This document shows, in pieces, positions 1 through 9,998 of a stretch of 64,000 nucleotides of DNA. The notes beneath the pieces were generated by a model, which saw nothing but the letters and a program-made list of their open reading frames with translations, was not told where the DNA came from and searched no databases. The stretch lies in the NCBI RefSeq assembly GCF_947488565.1, contig NZ_CANKZC010000001.1, positions 806,001-870,000 on the forward strand, read 5' to 3'. Source of the stretch: an uncultured Psychrobacter sp. Lineage in GTDB: Bacteria; Pseudomonadota; Gammaproteobacteria; Pseudomonadales; Moraxellaceae. How positions within the stretch are numbered: the first letter of the stretch is position 1; each line of letters begins with the position of its first letter. A program made the translations under genes and the position numbers.

Positions 1-143
1 TCAAGTTGGTATCGACTGCTGGTACTGGGTATTACTACACTACCACCAAAAACAAGCGCACAATGCCTGGCAAAATGGAGATCAAAAAGTTTGATCCTAA
101 AGTACGTCAGCATGTGATCTTTAAAGAAGCAAAAATCAAGTAA
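1..143 (+). CDS. rpmG: 50S ribosomal protein L33 (3' part)
   Basis: The last 46 codons of a ribosomal protein L33 gene; the window begins inside the gene and the first complete codon is at position 3. L33 is a small basic protein of the large ribosomal subunit near the E site. The visible part has the family's aromatic-Thr stretch ([11 protein letters not shown]) and the C-terminal FDPKVRQHV segment followed by a Lys-rich end. No paired zinc cysteines are seen in the visible part, which fits the zinc-independent form. rpmB usually lies just upstream, outside the window. An intrinsic terminator follows 22 bases after the stop. Confidence 0.95.
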   Translation, partial: KLVSTAGTGYYYTTTKNKRTMPGKMEIKKFDPKVRQHVIFKEAKIK

Positions 144-165
144 TAGTGATTACCTTATTATTTGA

Positions 166-207
166 CCATAAAAAAGGGTTTATCAATTGATAAACCCTTT
201 TTTATGG
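166..207 (+). terminator. Intrinsic terminator after rpmG
   Basis: A near-perfect inverted repeat, CCATAAAAAAGGGTTTATC pairing with GATAAACCCTTTTTTATGG across a short AATT loop. It ends in a T-run and lies 22 bases after the rpmG stop. The symmetry would also allow termination from the opposite strand, where the 260-571 gene points towards it. Confidence 0.85.
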
Positions 208-259
208 TCTGTAATTTAGCTTTTTATGAATGAACTGCTATAGTTTCACTCATCGCACA

Positions 260-571
260 TTAACTATAATGCGTGGGTTCTTTATCATAGACATGCGCAT
301 GCCATTGACTCATCTGTTTTTGCATGATGACCTGAATTGCAGCATGAATCATATGCTGACCGATCGCTTGAGTATCACTACCGAGCAGCTCTTTGAGCTT
401 GTCCGAAAAATCAATCGTCATCAATGGGGTATCGTCCTGCTCAGCATCACGTAACAACAATCTGCCGTCATCACTTTCTACCAATTCAAGAGTCGTTTCT
501 TTACCAAATCCTGCAAAATTATCTTGGTTGTCGTTGTCTACTTCTATCTCATTATCGATATCGTATGGCAT
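260..571 (-). CDS. Conserved hypothetical acidic protein
   Basis: A 103-residue acidic protein I do not recognise. The N-terminus is rich in Asp/Asn (DIDNEIEVDNDNQDN). The middle has a beta-type pattern (TTLELVESDDGRLLL), and the C-terminal half looks helical and amphipathic (FSDKLKELLGSDTQAIGQHMIHAAIQ). There is no signal peptide or membrane segment. The ATG at 571 is preceded by AGGA about nine bases upstream. It converges on rpmG, sharing its terminator region. Coding is favoured over the two short overlapping plus-strand frames because it has a Shine-Dalgarno sequence and an ordered composition. Confidence 0.7.
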   Translation of the reverse strand: MPYDIDNEIEVDNDNQDNFAGFGKETTLELVESDDGRLLLRDAEQDDTPLMTIDFSDKLKELLGSDTQAIGQHMIHAAIQVIMQKQMSQWHAHVYDKEPTHYS

Positions 572-744
572 CTAATATGTCCTCAATTATACTGTCTCAT
601 CGTTGCATAGAGTTTTTCGTCTCAGGACAATATGAGTAAATGTATCATACTCATACAATGGACGCTTTGACGCTATAATTCAAGGGTAATAATGCAACTC
701 CTATGCAATAACAAGCATTCAAAGAAATTATACTAGCCTAGTAA

Positions 745-1056
745 TTAACGCCAATAGCGTAACTTTGCTAAGGTAAATAGCAAAGCGACAAACATACCAA
801 GGTAATACATTAGCTTAAGCTCTAACGCTGGATCACGGTATTTGAAAGGTAAAGCAATGGTGGCAGTAGCAGTAGGTATAATAATGAGCATCAATAGCCA
901 GCTCTCAAAAACATGTAACCAGCCTTGCAACCCTGTACCATGACTTAACGACGCCAATCCTAATAATAGACAGGCAATGATAAGACTGGTAAACAAAACG
1001 TTGGGCAGATCTTTTGGGTAAATAATATTCGCAATACGGGTGGGCATAATTTGCAT
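745..1056 (-). CDS. Small integral membrane protein, unknown function
   Basis: A 103-residue hydrophobic protein with about three predicted membrane segments: residues 18-38, 50-70 and 82-98. Basic residues (RIANIIYPKD; KYRD; KLRYWR) flank them. No family recognised. A second Met lies at residue 4, but the ATG at 1056 has GGA about eight bases upstream. It is followed by another small membrane protein gene in the same direction (upstream at 1185-1535), so the two could be co-transcribed with rpe; the 128-base gap leaves this open. Confidence 0.65.
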   Translation of the reverse strand: MQIMPTRIANIIYPKDLPNVLFTSLIIACLLLGLASLSHGTGLQGWLHVFESWLLMLIIIPTATATIALPFKYRDPALELKLMYYLGMFVALLFTLAKLRYWR

Positions 1057-1184
1057 ATAAAATTCCAGTCAAGACTAGGGTATATCCTCAATCTGAATGA
1101 GTAAACCTCTGATAGGCTAAAAATGAGGACCCGCCTTAAGATCATGACTTAACAATGATAAAAAACCTATAAATGGTGTGAAAT

Positions 1185-1535
1185 CTAACTATAAGTACCC
1201 ATCAACCATAACATTGCAATACAGGAAGTCAGATAACCTAGACTTATCGCATTCCAGCCTGCAATGTCAGTACCATTAACCTTGTTAAATACACGCGCGC
1301 CAAGCCAAAAAAGTAATGGAATACCAACTACAAAAGCAGGGACTATCACCGCAGCATGGCGTAACACGTCTCCAACATCATCCCCTACCATTAAGCGAAA
1401 ACCATATCCAGCAAGGCTTAGTATCAACGAAAATACTGCTAGGCCAATGGTGATTCCTTTGGGTACTAAACTGCGTTTTTGTTGCTTGTCAGGCGAACTC
1501 TTATCGCTTGTTACTGGTGAAGTTGGCTTATCCAT
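1185..1535 (-). CDS. Small membrane protein, unknown function
   Basis: A 116-residue protein with a polar, Ser/Lys-rich cytoplasmic-type N-terminus (residues 1-25). About three membrane segments follow: 27-50, 60-80 and 93-112. The start has a good AAGGG Shine-Dalgarno sequence seven bases upstream. It lies 51 bases downstream of rpe on the same strand, so it is probably in the rpe transcript. No functional motif is visible; a Moraxellaceae-restricted membrane protein is the best description. Confidence 0.7.
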   Translation of the reverse strand: MDKPTSPVTSDKSSPDKQQKRSLVPKGITIGLAVFSLILSLAGYGFRLMVGDDVGDVLRHAAVIVPAFVVGIPLLFWLGARVFNKVNGTDIAGWNAISLGYLTSCIAMLWLMGTYS

Positions 1536-1586
1536 AATATACCCTTATGTGAGGTAAAAATATTCTTGCCAGTATCTTTATGACGG

Positions 1587-2279
1587 CTAATTTGCGCTAG
1601 TTACTAAAGACAACTCTTGACGCATGGCCGTGATAGCAGCTTGATAATCATCTTGATTGAAGATAGCAGAACCCGCCACAAACATATCCGCACCAGCTTC
1701 AGCGATAGCACGAATATTGCTCGCCTTAATACCGCCATCGACTTCTAACCGGATATCGCGACCGCTCGCATCAATACGCTGACGGACTTGGCGCACCTTA
1801 TCTAACGTGCTTTCAATAAACGACTGCCCCCCAAATCCAGGATTGACGCTCATCAGTAAAATTTGGTCGACTTTATCCATCACGTAATCTAAATAATGCA
1901 GTGGCGTAGCCGGGTTTAGTACCAAGCCGCACTCAGCGCCGCCATCTTTGATCAGTTGCAAAGAGCGGTCTACATGACCGCTCGCTTCTGGATGAAAAGT
2001 AATGACACTCGCCCCCGCCTCTAAGAACTGCTCAATCATACCATCAACTGGACTGACCATTAGATGAACATCAATAGGCGCATCAACGCCATAATCACGC
2101 AGTGCCTTACAAATCATACTACCAAAGGTTAAATTGGGTACGTAATGGTTGTCCATTACATCAAAATGTATGACGTCAGCGCCCGCCTTTAAAACTGTCT
2201 CAACCTCTTCACCTAAGCGTGCAAAGTCAGCAGATAAGATAGAAGGAGCGATTAGATATTGGTTAGAAGGACTGATCAT
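1587..2279 (-). CDS. rpe: Ribulose-phosphate 3-epimerase
   Basis: Interconverts D-ribulose 5-phosphate and D-xylulose 5-phosphate in the pentose phosphate pathway, in the cytoplasm. The 230-residue length is normal for this TIM-barrel family. Visible family motifs are the N-terminal [12 protein letters not shown], the metal-binding [20 protein letters not shown], the [13 protein letters not shown] signature and the phosphate-binding EVDGGIK with VAGSAIF. Catalytic Asp residues lie in HFDVMD and EVDGG. The ATG at 2279 is the first plausible start, with AGG nearby. No gph or trpS neighbour is seen, unlike the enterobacterial arrangement. Confidence 0.97.
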   Translation of the reverse strand: MISPSNQYLIAPSILSADFARLGEEVETVLKAGADVIHFDVMDNHYVPNLTFGSMICKALRDYGVDAPIDVHLMVSPVDGMIEQFLEAGASVITFHPEASGHVDRSLQLIKDGGAECGLVLNPATPLHYLDYVMDKVDQILLMSVNPGFGGQSFIESTLDKVRQVRQRIDASGRDIRLEVDGGIKASNIRAIAEAGADMFVAGSAIFNQDDYQAAITAMRQELSLVTSAN

Positions 2280-2383
2280 AATAAAGCTACCTAATTGATT
2301 TTTTAATAAATTGATAAAATAAGCAGGCTTACCTCAGCGTTATTAACGCCAAGTAAGTTTATAAACTTGCCATCTCAAAACGA

Positions 2384-2842
2384 CTATCGCGGTTTATATT
2401 GAGTTTTGCAATAAGCGCGGCCAACTTCAAAAGAGCGTTTTATCTGGTGTTTAGTGGCGCGACCCGTCACACGCTTGCGCCACATGCGAAAAGAGGAGGG
2501 CTTTAACTGTTGACGCATCAGCTTGATAACCTCATCTTCGCTCAGCCCATAACTGTGCTCTATCGCACCAAAGGGTGTTCTATCTTCCCACGCCATCTCT
2601 ATCACACGTGATATCTGCACGGTGGTCAATACTTTATCATTTGCTGTCTTTGATGATTGCGACTGTAACTGATCTGAGCTTATGACATCTTTCTTGTCTT
2701 CAGTTGATGTTTTAGCATTGCTCTGTTTTTTTAATCGTAATGCTTCATTGATATCAGCTTGCATAGTCGCAAGCGATGAGTGCTCATTTTTTGGTTGTTT
2801 ATTTGAATGTTCATCTACGCATAATGCTTGATGATATACCAT
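2384..2842 (-). CDS. DUF2805 / TIGR03643-like protein
   Basis: A 152-residue protein whose C-terminal 85 residues match the DUF2805 (TIGR03643) pattern as I know it: QISRVIEMAWEDRTPFGAIE, then GLSEDEVIKLMR and SSFRMWRKRVTGRATKH. The family is small, basic and helix-turn-helix-like, without an assigned biochemical role. The first 65 residues are polar and Lys/Ser/Gln-rich, probably disordered, and longer than in typical members. AAGG lies about ten bases before the ATG. It stands alone between rpe and fghA on the same strand. Confidence 0.8.
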   Translation of the reverse strand: MVYHQALCVDEHSNKQPKNEHSSLATMQADINEALRLKKQSNAKTSTEDKKDVISSDQLQSQSSKTANDKVLTTVQISRVIEMAWEDRTPFGAIEHSYGLSEDEVIKLMRQQLKPSSFRMWRKRVTGRATKHQIKRSFEVGRAYCKTQYKPR

Positions 2843-3013
2843 GTATTTTTACCTTGTATGCTCTGTACATTTATTTAACCAAGCTCTATTTTATAACAAT
2901 AACAGCGCTTGGTTAAACTATCGACTAACCAGTCTCTCTACAATACAGTCATAAAAATGACTTTATAAATGACTATTAATCATAAACTTATAAACAAGCG
3001 GTGAGCATATAAT

Positions 3014-3904
3014 TTAGTATAGTTGTGCCATACGCCAGTGATGGTCAATGTGGTCATTAATCACCGTTTGGATGAAGTAGTAGCTATGATCATGTCCTGC
3101 TTGATAACGCAGCGTCAAGGGCTGTGCCACCTCTTCGCAAGCTTGTTGGAGTTTGGACGTTTGCAATTGCCCTTCCGCTAAGAAGTTATCAGCGCCCCCT
3201 TGATCAACTAAAATGCGTGAATATTGACGACCGACCCTTTTAATCGTTTGAGCAGCGTCTGCTTGCGTCCACTGCGCTTTGTCATCTCCAAAGTATTCTG
3301 TATAAGCAGCCTCCCCCCATGCTGACTCACTGGCCGCGCTTACTGGAGACAATGCCGACACACTGACAAACTTACTTGGAAATTTAAAACCGAGTAATAA
3401 TGCGCCATGACCACCCATAGAATGGCCTGTGACACCGATACTGCTAATAGGAAACTCTGAACGAAGCAGATCATATAACTCATCAACGATATAACTTTGC
3501 ATGTTGAAGTTTTTAGCCCATGGCGCACAAGTTGCATCGACGTAGTAGCTTGCGCCTTGACCAACAAAATAACGCTCATCGTTTGGCACGTCATCATCTT
3601 CGCTACTTCTAGGAGAAGTGTCTGGCGCGATAAATATCATGCCAAGCTCGCTACATCTTTGTTGAAAATGCGCTTTATGAGTGACGTTGTCAGCATTACA
3701 AGTCAAACCTGACAGATATAAGATGGCAGGACAAACCTTTCCTGTTAGCGCCTCATCTGGCAAATAGATACTAAACGTCATGGGCGTTTTGGTCGCTATC
3801 GATTGATGACTGTAATAATGCTGTTCGCCATCAAAGCAGCGATTCACGCTTTTTTGTGTGAGCTGAGTATTAGTAGATAAACTGTTGTTATAAGAATTGT
3901 TCAT
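3014..3904 (-). CDS. fghA: S-formylglutathione hydrolase
   Basis: An alpha/beta hydrolase that cleaves S-formylglutathione to formate and glutathione, the second step of glutathione-dependent formaldehyde detoxification. The 296-residue sequence has the esterase D family landmarks. These are the FSIYLP and PAILYLSGLTCN (oxyanion region) motifs, the nucleophile elbow GHSMGGHGALLLG, an Asp region DQGGADNFL, and the catalytic His in GHDHSYYFI. An AGGA box precedes the ATG. The usual partner, alcohol dehydrogenase class III, is not adjacent. The first 17 residues are a polar extension. Confidence 0.92.
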   Translation of the reverse strand: MNNSYNNSLSTNTQLTQKSVNRCFDGEQHYYSHQSIATKTPMTFSIYLPDEALTGKVCPAILYLSGLTCNADNVTHKAHFQQRCSELGMIFIAPDTSPRSSEDDDVPNDERYFVGQGASYYVDATCAPWAKNFNMQSYIVDELYDLLRSEFPISSIGVTGHSMGGHGALLLGFKFPSKFVSVSALSPVSAASESAWGEAAYTEYFGDDKAQWTQADAAQTIKRVGRQYSRILVDQGGADNFLAEGQLQTSKLQQACEEVAQPLTLRYQAGHDHSYYFIQTVINDHIDHHWRMAQLY

Positions 3905-4120
3905 GATGACTATCCTTTTTTATGAAACTTAAAATAAATCATGCTTTATCGCGTCAACCAATAAGACAATGATAACATTTTCAGAAATGCCGGACGTAGT
4001 GATAAGTAAAACGAAAAATACGTCATTGTGAGCAAAATCAAACGCGCGATCACATAAGATGATAATAGTGGCGGGCATAGTAGATCGCTGCTATGACTTA
4101 AACAAAATGACGCTTATTCA

Positions 4121-5626
4121 TTACTTTGCGCCGGACATAGCAGTGCTTTTATTACTATTGATAGCATCATCATTGATGGCATTATTATTAATAGTATCTT
4201 CAAGCATTGCGCCGCTGGCTTCCGTATTATTAGTAAGATGCTCAACCGAGGAGCGCGTTTTATCAAACAATACTTTTTCAAACGCTGGCAATGCTGTCTC
4301 CATCAAACTACCGACGACCATTTGCGGGTTTGATGACTCAAAGCCCATAAAGTTTTCGCGCTCGCTAACACGTAGACGCGCATCCTTAAAGGCTGCGGCA
4401 AAACTGGTGTTTTCACGTAAACTTTCTGCAAAAAATGCTTGACCAAAGTAGGTCATCTCAGCCGTATTGGTACAGCCAAACGACATCTTATCAGCAGCTG
4501 AGGCAGTGATTATCACGGTAGTTGGCGAGGCCAACTCATCAATAAACGAACCAGAGTAGCAAGCGGACACTACAATCACACGCCAGCGAATACCCGAAGC
4601 GTCAAGCGCCTCTCGTAGCCACGTAGCATCTAAATTATCCATCTCAAGTGGCGGGTTAGATAAATGAATAAAGTCTTGGTCACCATGTGAAGATAACGCC
4701 ATAAATAGAACATCTTCGTCAGCATCCATTTGCTGACCGATTGTTTTTAATCCCTGTAGAATACTAGTCTTAGTCGCGACTGGCTCGTCCAGCCAGCTAT
4801 AAGTATTGTTGATGAGCGCCAATGATTGACCACTAGTGCCAAAACGCACATCAAACAATTCTCGTACTTTATTTATTTCAGAACGAAAAACGTTTTGCTC
4901 AGAGAACCCTGCCACTCCCATAAAGTACCAGTCATTTTTGCCAGCTACATTTGGATCAATACTTGTTAATGCTTGTTGCAATAGACGTGGCTGCTCATAC
5001 AGTGCTGCCTCCTCTAACACAGGCTGTATGGGTATCTGCTTAAAAATAGGTTGATCTGCGACATTGCGCTGCCAAATGGTTAGTAATGCTACCGCTCCCA
5101 ATAAAATAGTAATGCGCTCCCACCAAGGGGTACGCTGTCTTCGGGCAAATATCCATAACAATGCTAATGTTTGCCACAAGAACAAAACTAAAAACAATAT
5201 CGGTAAAAAAGAATAGCTCCAATCCGGTAACCACCCATGACTACCCAAAACTTGTACGATGCTTTGCAGCAGCGCAGATAATGTGTCAGCTACCAACCAT
5301 AGCACCACTGGTACAAACACCAAGGTATGGTTACCAGAACGCCGCGCCAGAACGATACCGACCAAAGAGATAATAGCAGGCCAAATTAGATAACTGACCA
5401 ATCCTTGCTCATTAAAGACACTACCAGCTTCAGCAGCCAACCAAGAAAATAAAACGTTGCTGCCTAACGCTAATAAGGCAAATAGCAAAAATTGTATAAA
5501 TGTTGGCTTTACCCAAGAAAACGCACGTGTTGACCCTACCAGCATCCAAAGGGCAGCAATAATATTGGCAGCGAAGTTGAGTGAAAAGCGCTGAAGGGAA
5601 ACGGTTTTTAGCGACGAGAGTGGCAA
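4121..5626 (-). CDS. Membrane-anchored C13 (legumain-like) cysteine peptidase
   Basis: A 501-residue protein. The N-terminal 190 residues hold about four to five hydrophobic segments (for example 38-58, 73-92, 100-122, 141-160, 170-187). A soluble domain with the clan CD pattern follows: a hydrophobic strand ending FMALSSHGD (His near residue 314), then VIVVSACYSG (Cys near residue 356). The His-Cys spacing of about 42 is typical of legumain/caspase folds. The tail after residue 460 is Asn/Asp/Ser-rich. No ATG is available near the 5' end: the frame opens with TTG at 5626 behind a GAGG box, with an in-frame stop five codons upstream. Substrate and role are unknown. Confidence 0.85.
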   Translation of the reverse strand: MPLSSLKTVSLQRFSLNFAANIIAALWMLVGSTRAFSWVKPTFIQFLLFALLALGSNVLFSWLAAEAGSVFNEQGLVSYLIWPAIISLVGIVLARRSGNHTLVFVPVVLWLVADTLSALLQSIVQVLGSHGWLPDWSYSFLPILFLVLFLWQTLALLWIFARRQRTPWWERITILLGAVALLTIWQRNVADQPIFKQIPIQPVLEEAALYEQPRLLQQALTSIDPNVAGKNDWYFMGVAGFSEQNVFRSEINKVRELFDVRFGTSGQSLALINNTYSWLDEPVATKTSILQGLKTIGQQMDADEDVLFMALSSHGDQDFIHLSNPPLEMDNLDATWLREALDASGIRWRVIVVSACYSGSFIDELASPTTVIITASAADKMSFGCTNTAEMTYFGQAFFAESLRENTSFAAAFKDARLRVSERENFMGFESSNPQMVVGSLMETALPAFEKVLFDKTRSSVEHLTNNTEASGAMLEDTINNNAINDDAINSNKSTAMSGAK

Positions 5627-5790
5627 AGACTTAGACCTCTATCTAGTCGAGACAAATGGTTACCATCATATTGATAACATAACCTCATAGTTTATCTTGC
5701 TAATCTATCGCGATTGTAACGGATTGTCAGCTAAGACGATAAGCATGATTTGTAAAATACCCTATAAAATACTGAATTAAAAATCAATCA

Positions 5791-5821
5791 AAAAAAAGGC
5801 CTTGAAACCAAGACCTTTTTT
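5791..5821 (-). terminator. Terminator after htpG
   Basis: Hairpin AAGGTCTTG / CAAGGCCTT (minus-strand reading, one mismatch) with a four-base loop, followed on the minus strand by a run of seven or more T. It begins 18 bases beyond the htpG stop. Confidence 0.75.
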
Positions 5822-5838
5822 AATTCAATTAATGGATA

Positions 5839-7857
5839 TTATTTCATCAATAGCTCATTGACGCGTTTAAGATAGGCCGCTGGATCTTCAAGCTGACCGC
5901 CATCTGCTAATAACGCTTGATCAAAGATTACTTGCGCAAGGTCATCAAATTGCTCGCTGCTCTCAAGCTTTTTGATTAGCGGGTGCTCAGGGTTCACCTC
6001 AAGTGTAGGCTTGCTCTCTGGTACTTCCTGCCCCATTTGCTGCAGCATTTGAATCATTTGTGGCGACAACTCACCCTCACCTACGACCAAACAAGCTGGA
6101 CTATCGACCAGACGCGTCGATACTTTGACATCCTTAGCTCGGTCACCAAGCGTCGTTTTTAACTTATCGACAACTGGCTTCATGGTTTCTTGTGCCTTTT
6201 CAGCCTCTGCTTTTTCTTCATCGTCCTGCAAATCGCCTAAATCTACCGCACCTTTTGCAATGTTCTGCAATGGGGTTTCATCAAACTGCGTCAAGAAGTT
6301 CATCGCCCATTCATCAACGCGGCTGGTCATCAAAATAACTTCGATGCCTTTTTTCTTAAATAGCTCAAGTTGTGGGCTATTTTTTGCAGCAGACAAATTG
6401 TCGGCTGTTAGGTAGTAGATGGCTTTTTGTCCATCTTTCATACGTGCTTTGTAGTCCTCAAAGCTGGTCGCAACCTTATCGTCAGTGCTGGTTGCATAAC
6501 GTAGCAATTTAGCAATACGCTCTTGGTTGCCCATGTCTTCGCCAAGACCTTCTTTGATCACATCGCCAAACTCACTATAGAACTGGGCGAACTTTTCTTG
6601 CTTGTCACTGTCTTCGCTATTGGCAAGGCTTGCGAGCATGGTGAGGATTCGGCGCGCGTTACCATCACGGATAGATTTTACATCACGCGACTCTTGTAGT
6701 AACTCACGGCTGACGTTCAATGGTAGGTCTGCTGAGTCGATAACCCCTTTGACAAAACGCAAGTACATCGGTAGCAACTGCTCAGCATCATCCATAATAA
6801 AGACGCGTTTGACATACAGCTTAAGACCATGCTGCTGCTCACGCGTATACAAATTCATCGGCGCTTTTTTGGGAATATAAAGCAGCTGCGTGTACTGTAC
6901 ACGGCCTTCAACGCGGTTATGCGTCCAAGTTAGTGGCTCATCCATGTCATAGGTGATGTTCTTATAGAAATCGACGTACTCGTCATCTTCAATTTCAGAT
7001 GCTGAGCGCGTCCATAGTGCACTAGCCTTGTTGATGGTTTCCCACTCATCAGTAAGTACCATTTCACCGCCAGCAACTGCGCTGTTTTCTCCCGAATCGT
7101 CACTGTCATCAGCGACATCTTCTTGCCAAACTTCTTTACGCATCTGAATGGGCAAGCTGATATGATCTGAGTATTTGTTGACCAAACGCTTGATCTTGCT
7201 GCGATCAAGGTAATTGTCTTCGCCTGCACTATATTCTTCTTTTAGATGCAAGGTAATAGCCGTGCCACGCTGTGCTTTGTTGATTGTCTCAACGGTGAAG
7301 CTACCAGTACCGTCTGATACCCAGCGCACACCTTTATCCGCAGGCTCACCTGCTTTACGTGATTCAACGCTAATCTTATCTGCCACGATAAAGCCTGAGT
7401 AAAAACCAACACCGAACTGTCCGATCAATTGACCATCTTGCTTTTGCGACTCAGATAGCTTATCTAAAAATGCTTTGGTACCTGATTTGGCAATCGTTCC
7501 TAAGTTTTCGATGGCATCGGTTTCATTCATACCAATACCGTTATCAGTAAAGGTAATGGTCTTAGCATCGGTATCGACTGCGATACGTATTTTTAATTCG
7601 CCATCGTCTTCATAAAGGCTATCATCATTGGTTGCTTCGAAACGCAACTTATCACAAGCATCAGAAGCGTTTGAAACCAGCTCACGCACAAAGATATCGG
7701 CATTAGAATACAGCGAATGGGTCACCAAATGTAGTAACTGCGCGACTTCGGCTTCAAAAGTATGTTTTTTTAATTCAGGGGTGCTTTCAGTAGCGGTACT
7801 GCTATTAGCATTGAGATTATCCGTATTTTTATTATCCGCTTGGGCCTGCTCACTCAT
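5839..7857 (-). CDS. htpG: Molecular chaperone HtpG (Hsp90)
   Basis: Cytosolic ATP-dependent chaperone of the Hsp90 family. The 672 residues cover the N-terminal GHKL ATPase domain, with [16 protein letters not shown], the LGTIAKSGT lid motif and [11 protein letters not shown]. The middle domain follows ([11 protein letters not shown], about residue 385), then the C-terminal dimerisation domain. Compared with typical 620-640-residue bacterial HtpG, there is a polar N-terminal extension of about 28 residues before KHTFEAEV. There is also a short acidic Asp/Ser insert near residue 252 ([13 protein letters not shown]). A strong AGGAG box lies six bases before the ATG. It is transcribed alone, with its own terminator. 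Confidence 0.98.
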   Translation of the reverse strand: MSEQAQADNKNTDNLNANSSTATESTPELKKHTFEAEVAQLLHLVTHSLYSNADIFVRELVSNASDACDKLRFEATNDDSLYEDDGELKIRIAVDTDAKTITFTDNGIGMNETDAIENLGTIAKSGTKAFLDKLSESQKQDGQLIGQFGVGFYSGFIVADKISVESRKAGEPADKGVRWVSDGTGSFTVETINKAQRGTAITLHLKEEYSAGEDNYLDRSKIKRLVNKYSDHISLPIQMRKEVWQEDVADDSDDSGENSAVAGGEMVLTDEWETINKASALWTRSASEIEDDEYVDFYKNITYDMDEPLTWTHNRVEGRVQYTQLLYIPKKAPMNLYTREQQHGLKLYVKRVFIMDDAEQLLPMYLRFVKGVIDSADLPLNVSRELLQESRDVKSIRDGNARRILTMLASLANSEDSDKQEKFAQFYSEFGDVIKEGLGEDMGNQERIAKLLRYATSTDDKVATSFEDYKARMKDGQKAIYYLTADNLSAAKNSPQLELFKKKGIEVILMTSRVDEWAMNFLTQFDETPLQNIAKGAVDLGDLQDDEEKAEAEKAQETMKPVVDKLKTTLGDRAKDVKVSTRLVDSPACLVVGEGELSPQMIQMLQQMGQEVPESKPTLEVNPEHPLIKKLESSEQFDDLAQVIFDQALLADGGQLEDPAAYLKRVNELLMK

Positions 7858-8045
7858 AAAAACTCCTATTATTTATACCAAAAATGCTGTAGCCAGCATA
7901 GATTAGTCACAAGAACATCAAGTACCAGCAGATGAGCGCAAGTTATGCACAAAACTGCGCGGTAAATACTGCTAGGCTGATTAATCAAATAGGGGCATGG
8001 GCAAAAATTTCAAGTTCAAATAACCTAAAAACAATTATTAGTCGT

Positions 8046-8074
8046 AAAAAAACCGCCCTAGTTTTCTAAGGCGG
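8046..8074 (-). terminator. Terminator after catalase
   Basis: Inverted repeat ACCGCC(T/C)TAG around a TTTT-type loop, GC-rich stem, followed on the minus strand by seven T. It lies 32 bases after the katA stop. Confidence 0.85.
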
Positions 8075-8105
8075 TACTTTTAGATAAATTCATACAATTT
8101 GCAGT

Positions 8106-9626
8106 CTATAGACAACTAGGCAGATGACATGCAGGATCTGAATCCCGCGCTGCCATCGCATCTTCGACGGTCATGCCCAGCGCCTTGGCCACGCCTTCGC
8201 CGTAAGCTGGCTCACACCAATGGCAGTTACGGATATGACGATACTTAATAAAGTCTAGCGCATCGCCCATTGCTCTTGCCGTGTTAGCAAATAATGCCTG
8301 CTTTTGCTCCTCATTCATGAGGTTAAATAGCGCACGCGGCTGACTAAAGTAGTCATTATCATCTTCACGGAAGTCGTAATGGTCGGCATAGCCATCAATC
8401 TTTAGTGGCGGCTCAGCATACTGCGGCTGCTCTTGCCACTGCTCAAAACTGTTTGGCGTATAGTGCGGACGGCCACCATAGTTGTCATCGACGCGCATCA
8501 GACCATCACGGTGGTTACTATGCACAGGGCATGTGGCTTTATTGACTGGAATCTGCTTGTGATTGACTCCGACGCGGTAGCGCTGAGCATCGGCATAGCT
8601 AAATAAGCGCGCTTGTAGCATACGATCTGGAGAAGCACTGATACCAGGCACGAGGTTATTTGGAGCAAATGCCGCTTGCTCAACATCGAGATGATAGTTG
8701 TCAGCGTTTCTGTTGAGCTCAAACTCACCCACTTCGATGAGTGGATAGTCGCCTTTTGGCCAGACTTTGGTCAAATCAAACGGATGGTAAGGCACATTAT
8801 CCGCTTCCTCTTCTGGCATGATTTGCACATACATTTTCCACTTTGGGAAGTCGCCGTTATCGATAGCATTGAGCAAATCTTCTTGATGGCTTTCGCGGTT
8901 GCTTGCGATGATATCAGCGGCCTCAGCATCGGTTAAGTTCTTGATACCTTGCTGAGTGACAAAGTGAAACTTCACCCAAAAGCGCTCATTATCACTGTTA
9001 ATAAAACTATAAGTGTGTGAGCCAAAGCCGTGCATATGCCTATATGAAGCCGGCAAGCCGCGCTCACTCATTGTAATCGTCACTTGATGCAAGGACTCTG
9101 GTAGTAAAGTCCAAAAGTCCCAGTTATTGGTCGCCGAGCGCATATTGGTACGTGGATCACGTTTTACCGCTTTGTTCAAATCAGGGAACTTACGTGGGTC
9201 ACGCACAAAGAATACGGGTGTATTGTTACCGACCATATCCCAGATACCTTGCTCAGTATAAAATTTGAGCGCAAAACCGCGAATATCACGCTCAGCATCA
9301 GCGGCGCCGCGCTCACCGGCTACCGTACTAAAGCGCGCAAACATTGGCGTCTGCTTGCCGACTTCGTCAAAGATACCAGCGCGCGTGTATTTCGTGATGT
9401 CATTGGTCACAGTAAAGGTACCAAACGCGCCCGAGCCTTTGGCGTGCATACGGCGCTCAGGGATAATCTCGCGGTTGAGATCAGCAAGTTTTTCGTTGAG
9501 CCATAAATCTTCTGCTAAAAGCGGGCCGCGTTTACCAGCCGTTTTACTGTTTTCGTTATCAACAACTGGGGCACCATTGCTCATTGTCAGTGGGGTCGGT
9601 GCGTAGGGACATTTTTTATCGCTCAT
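8106..9626 (-). CDS. katA: Monofunctional haem catalase
   Basis: Decomposes hydrogen peroxide to water and oxygen in the cytoplasm. From the preferred ATG at 9626 the protein is 506 residues, the size of small-subunit (clade 3) catalases. Landmarks: TMSNGAPV near the N-terminus, the distal-haem [16 protein letters not shown] with the catalytic His, [25 protein letters not shown] with RDPRKFPD, and the proximal haem ligand [14 protein letters not shown] (Tyr). The frame opens 12 codons further upstream at 9662, but the 9626 ATG has an AGGAG box about seven bases upstream and starts at the family's usual point. The upstream spacer is 370 bases; no OxyR site is recognisable by eye. Confidence 0.96.
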   Translation of the reverse strand: MSDKKCPYAPTPLTMSNGAPVVDNENSKTAGKRGPLLAEDLWLNEKLADLNREIIPERRMHAKGSGAFGTFTVTNDITKYTRAGIFDEVGKQTPMFARFSTVAGERGAADAERDIRGFALKFYTEQGIWDMVGNNTPVFFVRDPRKFPDLNKAVKRDPRTNMRSATNNWDFWTLLPESLHQVTITMSERGLPASYRHMHGFGSHTYSFINSDNERFWVKFHFVTQQGIKNLTDAEAADIIASNRESHQEDLLNAIDNGDFPKWKMYVQIMPEEEADNVPYHPFDLTKVWPKGDYPLIEVGEFELNRNADNYHLDVEQAAFAPNNLVPGISASPDRMLQARLFSYADAQRYRVGVNHKQIPVNKATCPVHSNHRDGLMRVDDNYGGRPHYTPNSFEQWQEQPQYAEPPLKIDGYADHYDFREDDNDYFSQPRALFNLMNEEQKQALFANTARAMGDALDFIKYRHIRNCHWCEPAYGEGVAKALGMTVEDAMAARDSDPACHLPSCL

Positions 9627-9998
9627 GATCGTACTCCTGTAAAAAACAAATGAAAGTGCCAAACCTATACTGAATATGCCTCTAGCAGTATATCTAGAAT
9701 GCTTGTCATTTTGTTTGAAAAACGGTGATTTTTATTCATAGTAACTTGTGTAGTAAATCTCATAGTCACCTACCAATGCAGTTGTATTGTCTTGCATGTC
9801 GTTTGCTTAACTACTATTACAACCGATTAGTATTGTTTTGTATAATTAATTAATCACATATTTTCATTTTGTTTTTTAGAACTACATTACTGTTTTTTGC
9901 TATAAAGTACCTCATGACAATCAGCGTGGTGACAATAAGCACTATAATGAATGCTGTTTGTACGACCATCAACCCTATTTATCCCAGTGTAGCCTATC
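9627..9998. other. Spacer between katA and thioesterase gene
   Basis: 372 bases, AT-rich. The katA promoter must lie here but I cannot pick a convincing -35/-10 pair on the minus strand. The left half holds nothing else I recognise. The right half contains one possible 39-codon gene (9850-9969, described separately). Confidence 0.5.
9850..9969 (-). CDS. Possible 39-residue single-span membrane protein
   Basis: A short reading frame, ATG at 9969 to TAA at 9850, 29 bases downstream of the thioesterase-like gene on the same strand. The product is a start-proximal membrane helix (AFIIVLIVTTLIVMRYFIA) followed by a basic tail (KNSNVVLKNKMK). That is the layout of many bacterial small membrane proteins. 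AGGG lies three bases before the ATG, rather close. The evidence is only composition, position and a weak ribosome-binding site, so this is tentative. Confidence 0.35.
   Translation of the reverse strand: MVVQTAFIIVLIVTTLIVMRYFIAKNSNVVLKNKMKICD

Noticed and set aside
4059..4442. 127-codon plus-strand frame over the C-terminus of the C13 peptidase
   Set aside because: Antisense to a gene with clear family motifs; its hydrophobicity simply reflects the complement of polar Asn/Asp codons.
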